Shown here: piece after piece, positions 61,817 to 64,000 of the stretch
Position numbering within the stretch: the first letter of the stretch is position 1
How the letters are laid out: the number at the start of each line of letters is the position of its first letter
Assembly: GCA_003344405.1 (NCBI GenBank)
Contig: NOWV01000062.1
Span: 336,670-400,669 of the forward strand
Direction of reading: 5' to 3'
Origin: Trichoplax sp. H2
Taxonomy: Eukaryota; Placozoa; Uniplacotomia; Trichoplacea
Length of the DNA stretch: 64,000 nucleotides
Made by a program: the position numbers and the translations under genes
Notes under the pieces: generated by a model
Database searches by the model: none
What the model was told of the DNA's origin: nothing
The model's input: the letters and a program-made list of their open reading frames with translations, nothing else

Positions 61817-62599
61817 TTAATCACAAGAACCGTCTTTCCATCCATCACGCCATCGTTCGTTGACTTTTGAACAATCGAATAATTTTTTACCTAGCCTGCC
61901 GTTCACTTCGTTATGGGCATAACACATCCATTTGGAAAAGCGATCTTGATTTTCAGCCTGAGGTGGATTATCTTTCATCCTAATTGCATCAATATCAACG
62001 TCTTTTTAATAGGAAAGAGTTTACAATTATAATTGCACATTACAGTATATATGCATATCAAGGCTACGATCTTACGTATTGGAAAGTATACAATTATAAT
62101 TGCACATTACATCTGTATGTTATTATGCACTATTCTCTATATTTAAGTTTTCTTCTAGACTATAGGCTATATTTGTATAATGTCTAAAGTATGCTGGATA
62201 ATAACCATTTAAAATAAGGGCTTGTTTCCAAGTTCAGACACTTTTTATGACTTACCAACTTCTTAAATGAGTAGCACAATCATCACATGGAAAAAATTTT
62301 GAAAATAGGTGCATAAATTTTTGAATGTCTTCCTTTTGTGATGGGCTTGGATTGTCAGGATAGTAAGCGGCCATGGTATGTAGAAATCCCCAGGTCGAAC
62401 GCCCTAATTCGCCGAGAAATAATGGACATTCTTTCTTTTCAGTCGACTTGTTATCTTGGGCTACGGGAGGATCAGGTTTAGTAGTATGTTTTTGATTGGT
62501 TGCTTGGGTCTCCTGCAGACCGGCCCATGATTTAAAATCAGAACAAGCACGACATTTGCGAGGTGCATCCATTTGTCTTTGGTTGTAAGAAATAGGCAA
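61817..62599 (-). CDS. GFER: GFER/ALR (Erv1 family) FAD-linked sulfhydryl oxidase
   Basis: Flavoenzyme of the mitochondrial intermembrane space that re-oxidises MIA40/CHCHD4 during disulfide-coupled protein import and passes electrons to cytochrome c or oxygen. Two exons, 62599-62256 and 61979-61817, join in frame (donor GTAAGT, acceptor TTAG) to 168 residues. The N-terminal shuttle pair CRAC (Cys16, Cys19) sits in the family phrase [13 protein letters not shown]. The Erv/ALR core shows [31 protein letters not shown] (active-site Cys105-Cys108), W-M-C, HNEVN (FAD contact) and [19 protein letters not shown]. Human ALR has CEEC where this protein has CDDC. The Lys/Pro/Thr-rich linker at about 27-57 separates shuttle arm and core. 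The protein is slightly shorter than the human long form. Confidence 0.95.
62022..62111. repeat. 23-bp perfect direct repeat in the GFER intron
   Basis: A 23-bp stretch at 62022-62044 (core tacaattataattgcac) is repeated exactly at 62089-62111, offset 67 bp, each preceded by ggaaag. It is contained in the single GFER intron. Confidence 0.8.
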
Positions 62600-63191
62600 A
62601 GTACCTATTGATGGTATTAAGTACGCAAAGTGATATGATCTCTAATCCATATGCATATAGGCTTGGTACAGTAAGATATTTGTAAAGTATCTTCTAGGTA
62701 AACCGATCTACTTCACCATATGCATGTTAATCAATGAATCAATAGAATGAATCAGCAGTAGAAAGCGAGTATACTGATATACGAGTATGTAATAACTAGT
62801 AGAGAGCTGGTCTAATGTGAGTTGCTTATCCTAGGTTCAGTCTAGAGCCTACTTTGTTCCTTGCATTTACCATCCCATCGCACTGCTATCTATCTACTGA
62901 CAAAATTAATCGCTATCAGATAGCCGGTAAGAGAGTGGTGACTTGTGAGCTTACCTTTGGACTATCCACTTCAATTCTGCAAAAATGTGCGTAATGGGCT
63001 GGAAATGATTTAAAATCCTACACAAGAATCCTTAGTTTATCGTAGTACCACTGCAATTGGAAAGGATTGATTACTTGATGACATTGGCCGTTGATAGCTA
63101 ATAATTTCCAATTTGGTCGATTGATTGAACACGATCAATCAATATCAATGGCCAAATGATGACGTGATATTGCATCGGTTTTCTACCCTGT

Positions 63192-63377
63192 GGATCATTT
63201 GAGCTACAGTACTGTACTGTAAGTTTGGAGATCTTGTACTGTACTGTACAGTACAAGATCTCCAAACTGTAGTACAGTACTGTACAGTACTGTAGGGATC
63301 ATTTACAGTAAACTACAGTACTACAGTAGACTGTACTGTAAGTTTGGAGATCTTGTACTGTACTGTACTGTACTGTA
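63192..63377. repeat. Direct duplication (about 118 bp) with an inverted third copy
   Basis: The block ctgtaagtttggagatcttg followed by TACTGTAC words occurs at about 63217 and about 63336 in the same direction, both preceded by ggatcattt. An inverted copy at 63246-63268 makes the first one a palindrome. Confidence 0.8.
63222..63268. repeat. Perfect palindrome, 23-bp arms, 1-nt centre
   Basis: The left arm at 63222-63244 (AGTTTGGAGATCTTGTAC continuing TGTAC) is exactly reverse-complemented at 63246-63268, around a single T at 63245. Confidence 0.9.
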
Positions 63378-63436
63378 GAAATCACGTGGCGATTGAAGTG
63401 ATTAAGTGAAATTCATACTGATACAGTACAGTAGAG

Positions 63437-63458
63437 TAGAAACTCCTAGGAGTTTCTA
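63437..63458. repeat. Perfect 22-bp palindrome
   Basis: The sequence reads tagaaactcc followed by its exact reverse complement ending tttcta, with an AvrII-type CCTAGG centre. It lies 170 bp right of the larger palindrome. Confidence 0.85.
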
Positions 63459-64000
63459 GTAGTAGGCTACAAGTGGTCAAATGGCTTTTTTTCCTTTGCC
63501 TAGATGCATAGTGCAGGGTGGCTTTCGAGGAAACGCTCACCAGGTTATGGCATGGACTACAGAAGGTGCTGCCAATATGGTAGTTTTACTATTTATAGTA
63601 TTACACTACTGTACAGTAGACCATACGAGAATAGCAAAAGTGGTTTGAATCAATGCTTACCCCCCTCTCATCTGTACAGGTAGGTATTGACTCAATGACT
63701 CGGTAGCCACTGACTCTCCTTTGAATCCCCAATTCATCGCAGGTGCGTCCAGTTGTCCATCCATGCTTATGGATAAGCCTCACGGTAATAGTAGTATTTA
63801 CAGTAAAGCAGCGCTGACAGTGATTATTGCTTATACTGTACAGTATATTGAAGTTCTTTCTCTTACAAGTGCCTACATACACCTCGCTGAGGTACAGTAG
63901 TGAAAAGTCTCTTTTATTACTTTGACTGATCTTTTATAACCTCTATTCAGGGAGTTTTAAAAAAAAATGGCCAGGATTTTCTCTTTCAAAGTCTCTGCTC

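Larger units (their letters stand above)
62600..64000. promoter_or_regulatory. Region upstream of GFER, repeat-rich to the window edge
   Basis: It must hold the GFER promoter at its left end. No gene is recognisable. A 50-codon plus-strand frame from 63481 and a 93-codon minus-strand frame at 63601-63882 show no family features. TACTGTA/GTACAGTA words are dense from 63200 to 63430 and again at 63600-63900. This resembles the divergent intergenic regions further left, so another gene reading rightward may begin beyond the window. Confidence 0.4.

Noticed and set aside
63601-63882. 93-codon minus-strand frame near the right edge
   Set aside because: Its ends lie in TACTGTAC-type repeat and no protein family was recognised; an exon running off the window cannot be excluded.

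Overview
The window looks like nuclear DNA from an early-branching animal, most likely a placozoan (Trichoplax/Hoilungia type). The reasons are the AT-rich sequence, genes cut by many short GT-AG introns, clearly metazoan genes (RPSA, ECSIT, DNAI2, GFER, NUBP2, TRPA1-type channels), short gene spacing and no recognisable transposon coding sequence. The species call is inference. The gene calls rest on protein motifs that can be read and on exon models that stay in frame across every splice junction.

Layout. 1-838 (minus): 5' end of the axonemal dynein gene DNAI2, running off the left edge. 1647-3918 (plus): NUBP2, a cytosolic Fe-S assembly ATPase, 9 coding exons. 4377-5830 (minus): ECSIT, 3 exons. 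8209-9816 (plus): RPSA, the small-subunit ribosomal protein uS2, 7 coding exons. 10553-12118 (minus): a membrane-anchored short-chain dehydrogenase of the retinol/17-beta-hydroxysteroid type, 2 exons. 13567-60582 (plus): three complete TRPA1-like channel genes, head to tail. 61817-62599 (minus): GFER/ALR sulfhydryl oxidase, 2 exons. Outside the TRPA cluster, neighbouring genes alternate as divergent and convergent pairs.

The TRPA cluster is the main content. Paralogue 1 has 30 coding exons and 1174 codons, paralogue 2 has 27 exons and 1148, paralogue 3 has 29 exons and 1118. Each encodes 16 ankyrin repeats, a linker, six membrane segments with a pore loop, and a C-terminal coiled coil. Most exons have identical lengths and phases in all three, so they are tandem duplicates of one ancestor. 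They differ by a few introns, in the S1-S2 loop, in the pore turret and in the C-terminal tail. None has the Cys at the human C621/C641/C665 positions, and all three carry Gly-Glu where human TRPA1 has Gly-Asp in the selectivity filter.

The two spacers between TRPA genes (about 7.1 and 6.5 kb) hold degenerate tandem arrays with units near 60, 94, 205, 250 and 285 bp, plus a short interstitial telomeric repeat. A second sequence habit is clustering of TACTGTA/TACAGTA-type words in the intergenic regions between divergent genes and upstream of GFER. Near the right edge this includes a perfect 23-bp-arm palindrome.

The conserved genes serve general cell functions (cilia, Fe-S assembly, mitochondrial import and respiration, translation, lipid metabolism) and do not form a common pathway. 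The TRPA cluster is an expanded sensory channel set.
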